Shown here: positions 1 through 6,188 of the stretch, in pieces
How positions within the stretch are numbered: the first letter of the stretch is position 1
Layout of the letters: every line of letters begins with the position of its first letter
Assembly: GCA_030039095.1 (NCBI GenBank)
Contig: JASHQP010000078.1
Coordinates: 1-20,676, forward strand
Direction of reading: 5' to 3'
From: Streptosporangiaceae bacterium
Lineage (GTDB): Bacteria; Actinomycetota; Actinomycetes; Streptosporangiales; Streptosporangiaceae
DNA length: 20,676 nt
Translations under genes and position numbers: made by a program
Notes under the pieces: generated by a model
What the model was told of the DNA's origin: nothing
Seen by the model: the letters and a program-made list of their open reading frames with translations, nothing else
Database searches by the model: none

Positions 1-502
1 TCGCCGGCTTCAGCCGTCACCGGACTCGTCGCGCATCGGGCGTTTGCCACGCCGAATGCGGCTTTCAGGAACTCGCTCGAGTGTGATCCTGCGCTGCCCT
101 TGCGGTAAAACCACATATTCGATGCGGGAATTACGCCGTGTCGCCGGCGCGAATGCCGCGGCGTGCTCGAAGGCTCGACAGGTGCGGCGAGGCGGATGCA
201 GAATACCGGTCATCGATGGTCATCGCGATTCCAGCGTTATCGCGATAGGGAGCAGCCCGTGAGGAACCCCGGCAGAGTACCCGCGGCGCTGCTGGAGACA
301 GCCGCGGCGCCGCCCTGCTGGCCGGCAGCGGCGGCGATCCGCAGGCCCCTTACGGCGCCACCGCGGACCGGCCGTCGACGTCGCCGGCATCGCGGGCCCG
401 GCCGTAATCAGCCAGCGGCAACCTGGTGTGGTACAAAGCCGGGCAGTTGACCGATGGTGATATCAGCCAGGCCGTCCATGCGGCGCTGACAGGAGGCTGA
501 CG
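1..502. other. Region without a recognised gene, upstream of the two-component system
   Basis: No reading frame here encodes a protein I recognise. Open frames exist on both strands but have arginine- and proline-rich compositions typical of shadow frames in high-GC DNA. One frame, with GTG at 259 after GGGAG at 248-252, runs to 450 (63 codons) but is not protein-like. A short frame after the TAA at 405-407 ends at the TGA at 498-500 and reads LVWYKAGQLTDGDISQAV before a short tail. It looks more protein-like than its surroundings and could be the end of a decayed gene, but I cannot name it. The stretch also holds the paired ATCGCGAT palindromes and the hairpin listed separately. It probably carries the control region of the downstream signalling genes. 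Confidence 0.5.
222..246. promoter_or_regulatory. Paired ATCGCGAT palindromes, candidate operator
   Basis: ATCGCGAT occurs at 222-229 and again at 239-246, 17 bp apart start to start. The second copy extends to a 10-bp palindrome, TATCGCGATA (238-247). Two identical palindromes with a short spacer resemble a dimer-of-dimers operator or a tandem regulator site. The regulator is unknown and no promoter can be placed with certainty beside it. Confidence 0.3.
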
Positions 503-510
503 ATGTCAGC
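496..510. other. Short hairpin overlapping the small ORF start
   Basis: GCTGAC-GAT-GTCAGC is a perfect 6-bp stem with a 3-nt loop. It begins at the end of the AGGAGG ribosome binding site (491-496) and its loop and 3' arm contain the ATG at 503. A second copy of CGCTGAC at 484-490 can pair with GTCAGCG at 505-511, giving an alternative, mutually exclusive stem. Either stem would affect access to the start codon. Whether this matters in the cell is inference. Confidence 0.35.
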
Positions 511-646
511 GAGGACTGGGTTAAGGACAGACATTGCCGGCGCAGCGGGGAGTGCGCCATCGGGTGCCATGCCCGTGCTGCCGCCGTGCGGCCGGCCGGA
601 GGCGCGTGGCGCGGCGCCGGGCCGCCGGCGTGGAGGTGTGACGTGA
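503..646 (+). CDS. Small ORF (47 aa) coupled to the histidine kinase
   Basis: This is an unrecognised small ORF. It starts at ATG 503 behind a perfect AGGAGG (491-496, 6-nt spacer). Its TGA (644-646) overlaps the GTG start of the kinase (643-645) as GTGA, the arrangement expected for translational coupling. The product begins MSARTGLRTD, is rich in Ala, Gly, Pro and Arg, has one Cys near residue 29, and shows no membrane segment or known domain. The seventh codon is TTA (521-523), a very rare leucine codon in high-GC actinomycetes that is often under bldA tRNA control in Streptomyces. It could be a regulatory upstream ORF rather than a functional protein. The ribosome binding site and stop-start overlap are the evidence; the composition alone would not support it. 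Confidence 0.4.
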   Translation: MSARTGLRTDIAGAAGSAPSGAMPVLPPCGRPEARGAAPGRRRGGVT

Positions 647-1980
647 GGATGCGGGCTCCGGTGCGTAGGGCGGCGGAGGCGCCGAAGCGCTCCGGTCTTC
701 CGCGGCGAGTGAGGTTGTTGCTGGACGCGAGCCTTGCCCTGTCGACGGAGCGGGATCTCGACGTGCTACTCCGCCGGTTCACCGCCATCGCCTGCGAGCT
801 GATCGACGCTCGTTACGGGGCGTTGCTCGTTGAGGACATCGGTACTCTCGTCACCTTCGTGACGCATGGGGTGACCGAGGAGCAGTATGCGAGCATCGGT
901 GAGCCGCCGAGCCGCACCGGCCTGCACGGCCAGTTGCTGCATGAGGGCAAGACCGTGGTGATCGATGACCTGCAGTCCGATCCGCGTGCCACCGGGTATC
1001 CGGTTCATCATCCTGTGATGTCCAGTTTCCTGGGTACCCCGATCCGGGCGGGTGGGCGGGTGATCGGCGAGTTGTACCTGGCGGACAAGTGCGACGGGCG
1101 GGGGTTCAACGACGCCGATGTCGAGATCATCGAGGCCCTCGCCGCTGCTGCGGGGGTTGCTTATCGCAATGCCCGTTTGCTGCAGGTCGAGCAGCAGTCA
1201 GCGGCGCAGGCGCACGCGATGCTGGACCTGCGCGCCGAGGGGCATCTGGATGAGCTGGTGTTCTGGAGTCAGGTCTGGGCCCGGGAGGAAGAGCGGGCAC
1301 GTCTCGCCCGGGACATTCACGACGAGCAGGGCCAGGTCCTCACGTCGCTCATCCTGTTCGCCAAGCACCTGGAGCAGCAGGTGGGCAGCGAGATCGCGCC
1401 GCAGGTGTCGGATCTGCGCCAGCTCGCCGAGCAGGCGCTGCGTGCGGCCAGGACGCTTGCTCAGCAGTTGCGCCCGCTCGAGCTCGACCGGCTCGGCCTC
1501 ATCCCGGCCCTGAGCCGCCTCGTCGAGCACACCGCCCAGCGCTGTGGTGTTGCTGTCGACTTCGTCGCCGCGCCGAAGCAGATCCATCTCAACTACGCTC
1601 TCGAAGTAGTGGTATACCGGATCGCCCAGCAAGCGCTGACCAATGTCGCCCGGCATTCGCGCGCGCGCTCGGCGTCGGTGACGCTCAGCGGGCGCGACGG
1701 CTGGCTGACCTTGATCATCGAGGACGATGGCGTGGGCTTCGACAGCGACGCTGTGCTCGCCGGCGCTCGTGATGGTGGCCACACGGGCATATGGACCATG
1801 CGCGACCGGGCTCGCAGCGTGGGCGGGGACCTGGTGGTCGAGTCGGGTGGCCGGTCGGGGACGCTCGTCCGGCTGCGGGTGCCGACCAGCGGCGACCCGG
1901 CACCTTACGGGCCGCACGTTCCCGCCCAGTCCCGCCACGGCGTGTATCTCGACCCTCCGCCAGGTGATCGGCTGTCATGA
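643..1980 (+). CDS. GAF-domain sensor histidine kinase, DevS/NarL type
   Basis: This is a soluble two-component sensor kinase of 445 residues that autophosphorylates and passes the phosphate to the regulator encoded next. A single GAF domain spans about 28-180, with the DevS-like stretch GYPVHHPVMSSFLGTPIR (118-135) and ELYLADK (143-149). A HisKA_3 dimerisation helix follows, with phospho-acceptor His226 in ARDIHDEQG. The HATPase_c domain has Asn334 in the N box (ALTNVARHS), DDGVGFD (361-367), and GHTGIWTMRDRA in place of the commoner GLxGMRERA. No transmembrane segment is visible, so the protein is cytosolic. GTG 643 is preferred because GGAGG at 632-636 lies 6 nt upstream; ATG 649 is the alternative. 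In mycobacterial DevS, paired GAF domains sense O2, NO and CO through haem. Here there is only one GAF domain and the ligand is unknown. The stop overlaps the next start by ATGA. Confidence 0.9.
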   Translation: MRMRAPVRRAAEAPKRSGLPRRVRLLLDASLALSTERDLDVLLRRFTAIACELIDARYGALLVEDIGTLVTFVTHGVTEEQYASIGEPPSRTGLHGQLLHEGKTVVIDDLQSDPRATGYPVHHPVMSSFLGTPIRAGGRVIGELYLADKCDGRGFNDADVEIIEALAAAAGVAYRNARLLQVEQQSAAQAHAMLDLRAEGHLDELVFWSQVWAREEERARLARDIHDEQGQVLTSLILFAKHLEQQVGSEIAPQVSDLRQLAEQALRAARTLAQQLRPLELDRLGLIPALSRLVEHTAQRCGVAVDFVAAPKQIHLNYALEVVVYRIAQQALTNVARHSRARSASVTLSGRDGWLTLIIEDDGVGFDSDAVLAGARDGGHTGIWTMRDRARSVGGDLVVESGGRSGTLVRLRVPTSGDPAPYGPHVPAQSRHGVYLDPPPGDRLS

Positions 1981-2672
1981 GTGCCGAGCACGCATCGGAT
2001 GTGCTGCCCCGGGTGTGTGGCAGGCCGCTGGAGGTGTTGCTGGTCGATGACCATGCCGTGGTGCGCGCAGGGCTGCGGCTGCTCATCGAACAGCAATCCG
2101 ATCTGGGGGTCTGTGGTGAGGCAGCGAGCGCGGCGGAAGCCGTCGCGCTGGATTGCGCGCCCGATGTGATCCTGCTGGACCTGATGCTCGGCCGCAACGC
2201 GAGGGGTCAGGATGTCGTGCTTGCGGTGACCGGGCGCTTCCGCGGTGTGCCGGTGCTGGCGCTGTCCATGATCGATAGTCTCGCGGTTGTCGATGCGGTG
2301 CTCGCCGCTGGTGCACGCGGTTATGTTCTCAAGGACGCCGCAGCCGACGAGTTGGTCGGGGCCATCCGCTCGGTTGCTTCGGGCAAGGAATACCTGCAGC
2401 CGTCGCTCGGCGCCGCCATGATCCGGTGGAAGGACCGGCCGGGTACCTGGTCGGGTTGCAATTCGGGTCGCAATGCTGTGGAACTGACCCGGCGTGAGCG
2501 GGAGATTCTGCGGCTGGTGGCGCTGGGATACACGAATGCGGAGATCTCGGGAGCCCTTTCCCTCGCCGTCCGCACCGTCGAGACGCATCGATCCCGCATC
2601 GTACACAAGACCGGCGCTCACACTCGGGCCCAGCTCGTCCGGTTCGCCCGAGATGCACAGCTCGTCGAGTGA
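1977..2672 (+). CDS. NarL/DevR-type response regulator (REC plus LuxR HTH)
   Basis: This is the partner regulator of the preceding kinase, 231 residues, starting inside the kinase stop codon (ATGA), so the two are co-translated. The receiver domain covers about 18-135: acidic pair Asp24-Asp25 (LLVDDH), phospho-acceptor Asp68 (VILLDLM), a Ser at 97 in the Thr/Ser switch position, and Lys119 (GYVLKDA). A linker of about 30 residues leads to a LuxR/GerE helix-turn-helix at 169-225 (ELTRREREILRLVALGYT, then NAEI and RTVETHRSRI). It is predicted to be a DNA-binding transcription factor activated by phosphorylation. Its targets are not shown; the ATCGCGAT pair upstream could be an autoregulatory site, but that is a guess. 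Confidence 0.9.
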   Translation: MSAEHASDVLPRVCGRPLEVLLVDDHAVVRAGLRLLIEQQSDLGVCGEAASAAEAVALDCAPDVILLDLMLGRNARGQDVVLAVTGRFRGVPVLALSMIDSLAVVDAVLAAGARGYVLKDAAADELVGAIRSVASGKEYLQPSLGAAMIRWKDRPGTWSGCNSGRNAVELTRREREILRLVALGYTNAEISGALSLAVRTVETHRSRIVHKTGAHTRAQLVRFARDAQLVE

Positions 2673-2762
2673 CCCATTACTGCCGGGACCAGCCGGCCGT
2701 GCGAAGACCGCGGTCACGATCGCGACCCCGAACGTCCCGCCCAGCTGACGCACGCCCAGATC
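2673..2762 (-). pseudogene. Fragment of a drug-efflux MFS transporter (DHA2/EmrB type)
   Basis: On the minus strand this stretch reads DLGVRQLGGTFGVAIVTAVF followed by ARPAGPGSNG. The pattern RQLGG-x-FGVA-xxx-AVF is characteristic of a late transmembrane helix of EmrB/QacA-type 14-helix MFS proteins. The frame stays open into the response regulator on the opposite strand, but the similarity stops here, and nothing upstream continues the transporter. I read it as a remnant of a deleted gene wedged between the regulator and pyrH. It is too short to be functional. Confidence 0.6.
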
Positions 2763-2862
2763 GTGGGGCAGGAGAAACGGCCCGGTACCGCAGCCGGGTC
2801 GGCCGGCGCTCTCGTATGCTGGGCCGGGCCGCCGACCGTGCGGCACCGACCCGGGGGCAGAC

Positions 2863-3603
2863 GTGGGGCGCTATTCACGCGTTGTGATCAAGCTCAGCGG
2901 TGAGGCTCTGGCCGGCGCGGCCGGGACGGGAGCGGATCCTGCGAGCCTGGCGATGTTTGCCGACGAACTGCTGTCCGTGCACAAGCTCGGGGTCGAGGTC
3001 GCCGTGGTCATCGGCGGCGGCAACTACTTCCGCGGCCGGATGGCCGACGGCTGGGGCATCGGCCGGGCCGAGGCGGACAACATCGGGATGCTCGGCACGG
3101 TCATGAACGCCCTGATGCTGCGCGGCGTGCTGACCGCCCGCAGCGAGTCGGACGTGCGGGTGATGACCGCGATACCGATGCAGAGCGTGGCCGAGCCGTT
3201 CATCCGGCTGCGTGCTGACCGGCACCTGCGCCGCGGGCTGATCGTCTTGCTGGCCGGCGGCATCGGGCAGCCGTACGTGACCACCGACTACCCCGGCGTG
3301 CAGCGGGCCCTGGAGCTCGAGGCCGATGCGCTGCTGGTCGCCAAGCGCGGCGTGGACGGGGTCTACGACTGCGACCCCAACGTCAACCCGAACGCCAGCC
3401 GCTACACCAGGCTCACCTACCGGGAGGCGCTGGCCGAAGGGATCAAGGTCATGGATGAGAGCGCGTTCGTGCTCGCCAACGAGCACGGGCTGCTCATGCA
3501 CATCTTCGACGTCGCCGCGCTCGGCGCGATGAGCGCGATCTGCCAGGGCGAGGACATCGGCACCGTGATCACGGGCGACAAGCCGGAGCCGGGCGCCGGC
3601 TGA
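2863..3603 (+). CDS. pyrH: Uridylate kinase (UMP kinase) paralogue
   Basis: This is a 246-residue amino acid kinase family protein predicted to phosphorylate UMP to UDP with ATP. Visible motifs are the N-terminal [10 protein letters not shown] (7-16), the glycine loop [10 protein letters not shown] (49-58), the UMP-binding helix region [11 protein letters not shown] (72-82), [20 protein letters not shown] (132-151), and [13 protein letters not shown] (161-173). The usual bacterial PyrH has TDTAA where this has TDYPG, so it is divergent. It is also away from the canonical tsf-pyrH-frr cluster, so it is probably a second copy. The GTG start at 2863 follows GGGGG at 2853-2857. TATGCT at 2815-2820 is a possible -10 box without a good -35. 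Family membership is firm; the specificity for UMP is inferred. Confidence 0.85.
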   Translation: MGRYSRVVIKLSGEALAGAAGTGADPASLAMFADELLSVHKLGVEVAVVIGGGNYFRGRMADGWGIGRAEADNIGMLGTVMNALMLRGVLTARSESDVRVMTAIPMQSVAEPFIRLRADRHLRRGLIVLLAGGIGQPYVTTDYPGVQRALELEADALLVAKRGVDGVYDCDPNVNPNASRYTRLTYREALAEGIKVMDESAFVLANEHGLLMHIFDVAALGAMSAICQGEDIGTVITGDKPEPGAG

Positions 3604-3607
3604 CCGG

Positions 3608-3675
3608 GGTCAGGCCAGCCAGGGTCAGGCCAGCCAGGGTCAGGCCCAGCCAGGGTCAGGCCCAGCCAGGGTCAG
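3608..3675. repeat. Short tandem repeat between convergent genes
   Basis: There are four consecutive units, GGTCAGGCCAGCCAG twice (3608-3622, 3623-3637) and GGTCAGGCCCAGCCAG twice (3638-3653, 3654-3669), then a partial GGTCAG (3670-3675). The units grew by one C between the second and third copies. The array starts 5 bp after the pyrH stop and ends 10 bp before the stop of the convergent gene. It may be a slippage-prone spacer or act in bidirectional termination. Confidence 0.9.
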
Positions 3676-3685
3676 CCGGCACCGT

Positions 3686-4000
3686 TCAGCGGGTGGCCTG
3701 CCACGCGGCCAGGGCGAGCAGGCAGATGACGGCCGCCGCGCGGCCGAGCCGCCCACGGGCACCCAGCGCGGGCCAGGACAGGTAGGCCAGCCAGCCGAGG
3801 AACGCCGCCACCACGCACAGCGCCACGGCCCCGCCCCAGCCCCGGACCACGAGCCCGGTCACGAGGAGGGCGGCGAGCACCACGGGCGGCACCCAGGTTG
3901 GCAGGTGGCGCACGTAGACGAGCGGCACGGCGCTGCGCCGCTCGGCCGCCCGCCTGGCGGCGGACGGTGCCCGCGGCGGTGCTGGCCGGTTCGTGCTCAC
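3686..4000 (-). CDS. DUF6703-like small membrane protein
   Basis: This is a conserved actinobacterial small membrane protein of unknown function, 104 residues from GTG 4000. It has a basic N-terminal part ([19 protein letters not shown]), then three hydrophobic segments: [37 protein letters not shown] and [13 protein letters not shown]. The layout of two close helices, a short GARGRLGR loop and a final helix matches what I recall as DUF6703. I chose GTG 4000 over ATG 4060 because the residues before it ([15 protein letters not shown]) look untranslated and GAAGGG lies just upstream. It is convergent with pyrH across the tandem repeat and divergent from glyS. Confidence 0.7.
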   Translation of the reverse strand: MSTNRPAPPRAPSAARRAAERRSAVPLVYVRHLPTWVPPVVLAALLVTGLVVRGWGGAVALCVVAAFLGWLAYLSWPALGARGRLGRAAAVICLLALAAWQATR

Positions 4001-4114
4001 GGGGTGCAGTCCCTTCGGCCGGTGGGTGCGTCGCTGCCGGTTTTCGGCTCTCTGGGCCAAGATACGTGCTCGGGCCCCGCGCCGCGTCCCGGGCCGCGCG
4101 GCCGGATAACCGGA

Positions 4115-4142
4115 TGGACCGGGCCCGGAGCACCGCTAAGCT
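4115..4142 (+). promoter_or_regulatory. Candidate promoter of glyS
   Basis: TGGACC (4115-4120) and TAAGCT (4137-4142), separated by 16 bp, resemble a housekeeping sigma -35/-10 pair. They lie in the 306-bp gap between the DUF6703 gene and glyS and would give a leader of about 155 nt. The match is loose. The only other structure I see in this gap is the palindrome at 4205-4216. Confidence 0.3.
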
Positions 4143-4204
4143 TGGTCCGAACGGCGCACCCGAGAAAGATATTCGCCCAGAGACACACAGCTCACCCGGC
4201 AGCC

Positions 4205-4216
4205 CCGGCTAGCCGG
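4205..4216. repeat. 12-bp palindrome in the glyS leader
   Basis: CCGGCTAGCCGG is a perfect 12-bp palindrome about 90 nt before the glyS start. It could be a protein-binding site. I see no T-box or other riboswitch architecture around it. Confidence 0.4.
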
Positions 4217-4306
4217 AGAGCCAGGGAACCGGGCATGCGCGCCCCGCTGACCAGCCGCGGGCCGCCGACCAAGAGCCGCCGACCGCCAGCCGGATGGAGA
4301 TACTTG

Positions 4307-5713
4307 ATGGCACGACGCAGTGACCGCCTGGACGAGATCGTCAGCCTGAGCAAGCGACGCGGGATCGTCTACCCCTCCAGCGAGATCTACGGAGGGCTCC
4401 GGGCGTCCTGGGACTACGGCCCGCTCGGCGTCGAGATGAAGAACAACATCAAGCGCGAGTGGTGGCGCTCGATGGTGCAGGAGCGCGACGACATCGTGGG
4501 GCTCGACTCCTCGGTGATCCTGGCTCCCGAGGTCTGGCAGGCCAGCGGGCACATCACCGAGTTCGTCGACCCGCTGACCGAGTGCATGTCCTGCCACCAC
4601 CGGTTCCGCGCCGACCACCTGATCGAGGCCTACGAGGAGAAGCACGGCCACCCGCCGCGCAGCGGCCTCGCCGACATCGCCTGCCCGCACTGCGGCACCA
4701 AGGGTGCCTTCACCGAGCCGCGCATGTTCAACGGCCTGCTCCGTACGTACCTGGGCGCGGTGGAGAGGGATGCGGAGACCGGTGCGGAGTCAGGTCTGGC
4801 CTACCTGCGGCCGGAGACCGCCCAGGGCATCTTCATCAACTACCGCAACGTCCTGCAGACCTCGCGCAAGAAGATCCCGTTCGGGATCGGCCAGATCGGC
4901 AAGTCGTTCCGCAACGAGATCACGCCCGGCAACTTCATCTTCCGCACCCGCGAGTTCGAGCAGATGGAGATGGAGTTCTTCGTCGAGCCAGGCACCGACG
5001 AGGAGTGGCACGAGAGGTGGATCGATGCCCGCCTGGCCTGGCATGCCGACCTCGGCCTCAGCCGGGACAACCTCCGGCTGTACGAGCATCCGGAGGAGAA
5101 GCGGTCGCACTACTCCAAGCGCACGGTCGACATCGAGTACCGGTTCGACTTCCCCGGCGCCGAGTGGGGCGAACTCGAGGGCCTGGCGAACCGCACGGAT
5201 TTCGACCTCAGCACCCACGCCAAGGCCTCCGGGCAGGACATGGCCTATCTCGACGCGGCGTCGGGCGCCCGCTACATCCCGTACGTCATCGAGCCGGCCG
5301 TCGGAGTGGACCGGTGCCTGCTGGCCTTCCTGCTCGACGCCTACACCCAGGACGAGGCCCCGGACGCCAAGGGGAACATGGAGAAGCGCACCGTGCTGCG
5401 CCTCGACCCCAGGATCGCGCCGGTCAAGGTCGCCGTGCTGCCGCTGTCGCGCAACGCGGACCTGTCGCCCAAGGCCAGGGACATCGCGGCCCAGGTGCGC
5501 AAGCACTGGAACGCCGACTTCGACGACGCGAGCGCGATCGGCCGCCGCTACCGGCGCCAGGACGAGATCGGCACGCCCTACTGCGTGACCATCGACTTCG
5601 ACACGCTGAAGGACCAGGCGGTCACCGTCCGGGAGCGCGACTCGATGAAGCAGGAACGGGTCGGTATCGGCAGCCTCGTTCCCTACCTTTCGGAACGCAT
5701 AGCGAGCGGCTGA
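4307..5713 (+). CDS. glyS: Glycine--tRNA ligase
   Basis: This is a dimeric class II glycyl-tRNA synthetase of the alpha2 type, 468 residues, which charges tRNA-Gly in the cytoplasm. The N-terminal [14 protein letters not shown] is typical. An inserted zinc-binding element has Cys93-x2-Cys96 and Cys126-x2-Cys129. Class II motif 2 is at [20 protein letters not shown] and motif 3 at [14 protein letters not shown]. The C-terminal anticodon-binding domain runs from [13 protein letters not shown] to the end. ATG 4307 is chosen because GGAG (4296-4299) lies 7 nt upstream and family proteins begin just before this point. The frame stays open a further 400 bp upstream, but that part is not protein-like. 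The length is normal for an actinobacterial enzyme. Confidence 0.96.
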   Translation: MARRSDRLDEIVSLSKRRGIVYPSSEIYGGLRASWDYGPLGVEMKNNIKREWWRSMVQERDDIVGLDSSVILAPEVWQASGHITEFVDPLTECMSCHHRFRADHLIEAYEEKHGHPPRSGLADIACPHCGTKGAFTEPRMFNGLLRTYLGAVERDAETGAESGLAYLRPETAQGIFINYRNVLQTSRKKIPFGIGQIGKSFRNEITPGNFIFRTREFEQMEMEFFVEPGTDEEWHERWIDARLAWHADLGLSRDNLRLYEHPEEKRSHYSKRTVDIEYRFDFPGAEWGELEGLANRTDFDLSTHAKASGQDMAYLDAASGARYIPYVIEPAVGVDRCLLAFLLDAYTQDEAPDAKGNMEKRTVLRLDPRIAPVKVAVLPLSRNADLSPKARDIAAQVRKHWNADFDDASAIGRRYRRQDEIGTPYCVTIDFDTLKDQAVTVRERDSMKQERVGIGSLVPYLSERIASG

Positions 5714-5765
5714 GCCTGCTACGCTCCCGCGCCGTCCTGGCCCCGGGCCGGAAGATCGTTTCCGG

Positions 5766-5945
5766 GGGCTTGGCCACCACCGACAGCGGCTTGGCGACGT
5801 CCTCCAGCGACTTGCCCTCGGCGTCGACGGCGAGGAACGCCGCCACCGGCCCGCCGACGATCATGGCTCCGGCGCCGAGCAGGTAGCCCCAGTACAGCGT
5901 CGCGCCGGCGGAGGCGGCGGGCCCGCGGAAAGCTCCGGGTCGAGC
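5766..5945 (-). pseudogene. C-terminal remnant of an MFS transporter
   Basis: The minus strand reads ATLYWGYLLGAGAMIVGG, then PVAAFLAVDAEGKSLEDVAK and PLSVVAKP. A final helix followed by a VxAExxSLEDxAxPLS tail is the usual end of one group of actinobacterial MFS permeases of about 450-500 residues. An in-frame stop at 5958-5960 lies only a few codons upstream of the similarity, and no other transporter sequence is present. Beyond the tail the frame runs antisense into the 3' end of glyS. This is a 60-residue relic, not a gene. Confidence 0.6.
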
Positions 5946-5951
5946 CTCATA

Positions 5952-5972
5952 TTCCGATTATTTTGATCGGAA
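5952..5972. promoter_or_regulatory. Inverted repeat TTCCGAT-N7-ATCGGAA, candidate sulfur-operon operator
   Basis: Seven-bp perfect arms (5952-5958 and 5966-5972) flank an AT-rich 7-nt centre, in a conspicuously AT-rich patch of an otherwise GC-rich window. TATACG (5981-5986) just downstream is a plausible -10 box, which would place the repeat over the -35 region, about 40-60 bp before the leader-peptide ATG. This fits an operator for a dimeric regulator of sulfur genes. The regulator is not encoded in the window and its identity is inference. Confidence 0.5.
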
Positions 5973-6010
5973 ACATTGACTATACGGCGAAGGCCGGGCA
6001 CGGTGGAGCC

Positions 6011-6172
6011 ATGGCGCCTCACCCCAGCACCAAGCGCCGCCACGTGGACCTGCTCCTCGTGGCCAGTGCCATCTGTCCGGCCGCGCTGCTCGGCCGCTTA
6101 TACCGATCCGGCCCCATGCACCGTCCCGGGCGAAGGCTTGCTCGTATGCCCGGATTGATCCGCACGCCCTGA
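6011..6172 (+). CDS. Putative sulfur-responsive leader peptide
   Basis: This small ORF of 53 codons contains TKRRHVDLLLVASAICPAA (residues 7-25). The pattern (R)RxHVDLxxVASAxC is the signature of the short 'putative leader peptides' found in many actinomycetes ahead of sulfate, sulfonate and cysteine genes. Cys22 occupies the conserved position near the end of the motif. The ORF ends 16 nt before the dioxygenase start. The C-terminal part (GPMHRPGRRLARMPGLIRTP) is longer than usual and probably has no function of its own. No well-spaced ribosome binding site precedes ATG 6011 (GGAG ends only 2 nt away), which fits near-leaderless translation. The expected role is translation-coupled control of the downstream genes when cysteine is scarce. 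Confidence 0.6.
   Translation: MAPHPSTKRRHVDLLLVASAICPAALLGRLYRSGPMHRPGRRLARMPGLIRTP
6106..6155 (+). promoter_or_regulatory. Candidate attenuator with two competing stems
   Basis: ATCCGG (6106-6111) can pair with CCGGAT (6150-6155), while CCGGGC (6126-6131) can pair with GCCCGG (6148-6153). The two 3' arms overlap, so only one stem can form. Both lie inside the second half of the leader ORF, where a stalled ribosome would decide between them. No U-tract follows, so any effect would be on translation or Rho access. The stems are short and this is a hypothesis. Confidence 0.3.
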
Positions 6173-6188
6173 TTCGAGAGGCATTCGC

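Noticed and set aside
259..450. A 63-codon ORF starting GTG 259 behind GGGAG
   Set aside because: The ribosome binding site is fair, but the product is mostly Pro, Arg and Ala without any protein-like pattern, so I did not call it a gene.
3608..3675. CRISPR array
   Set aside because: The units are 15-16 bp and directly abut each other with no spacers, so it is a simple tandem repeat.
3905..4306. N-terminal extension of glyS in the same open frame
   Set aside because: The extra residues are antisense to the DUF6703 gene or lie in its upstream region, and the ribosome binding site and family alignment support ATG 4307.
4061..4306. T-box riboswitch in the glyS leader
   Set aside because: I could not find a T-box consensus or a specifier stem followed by a terminator/antiterminator pair.
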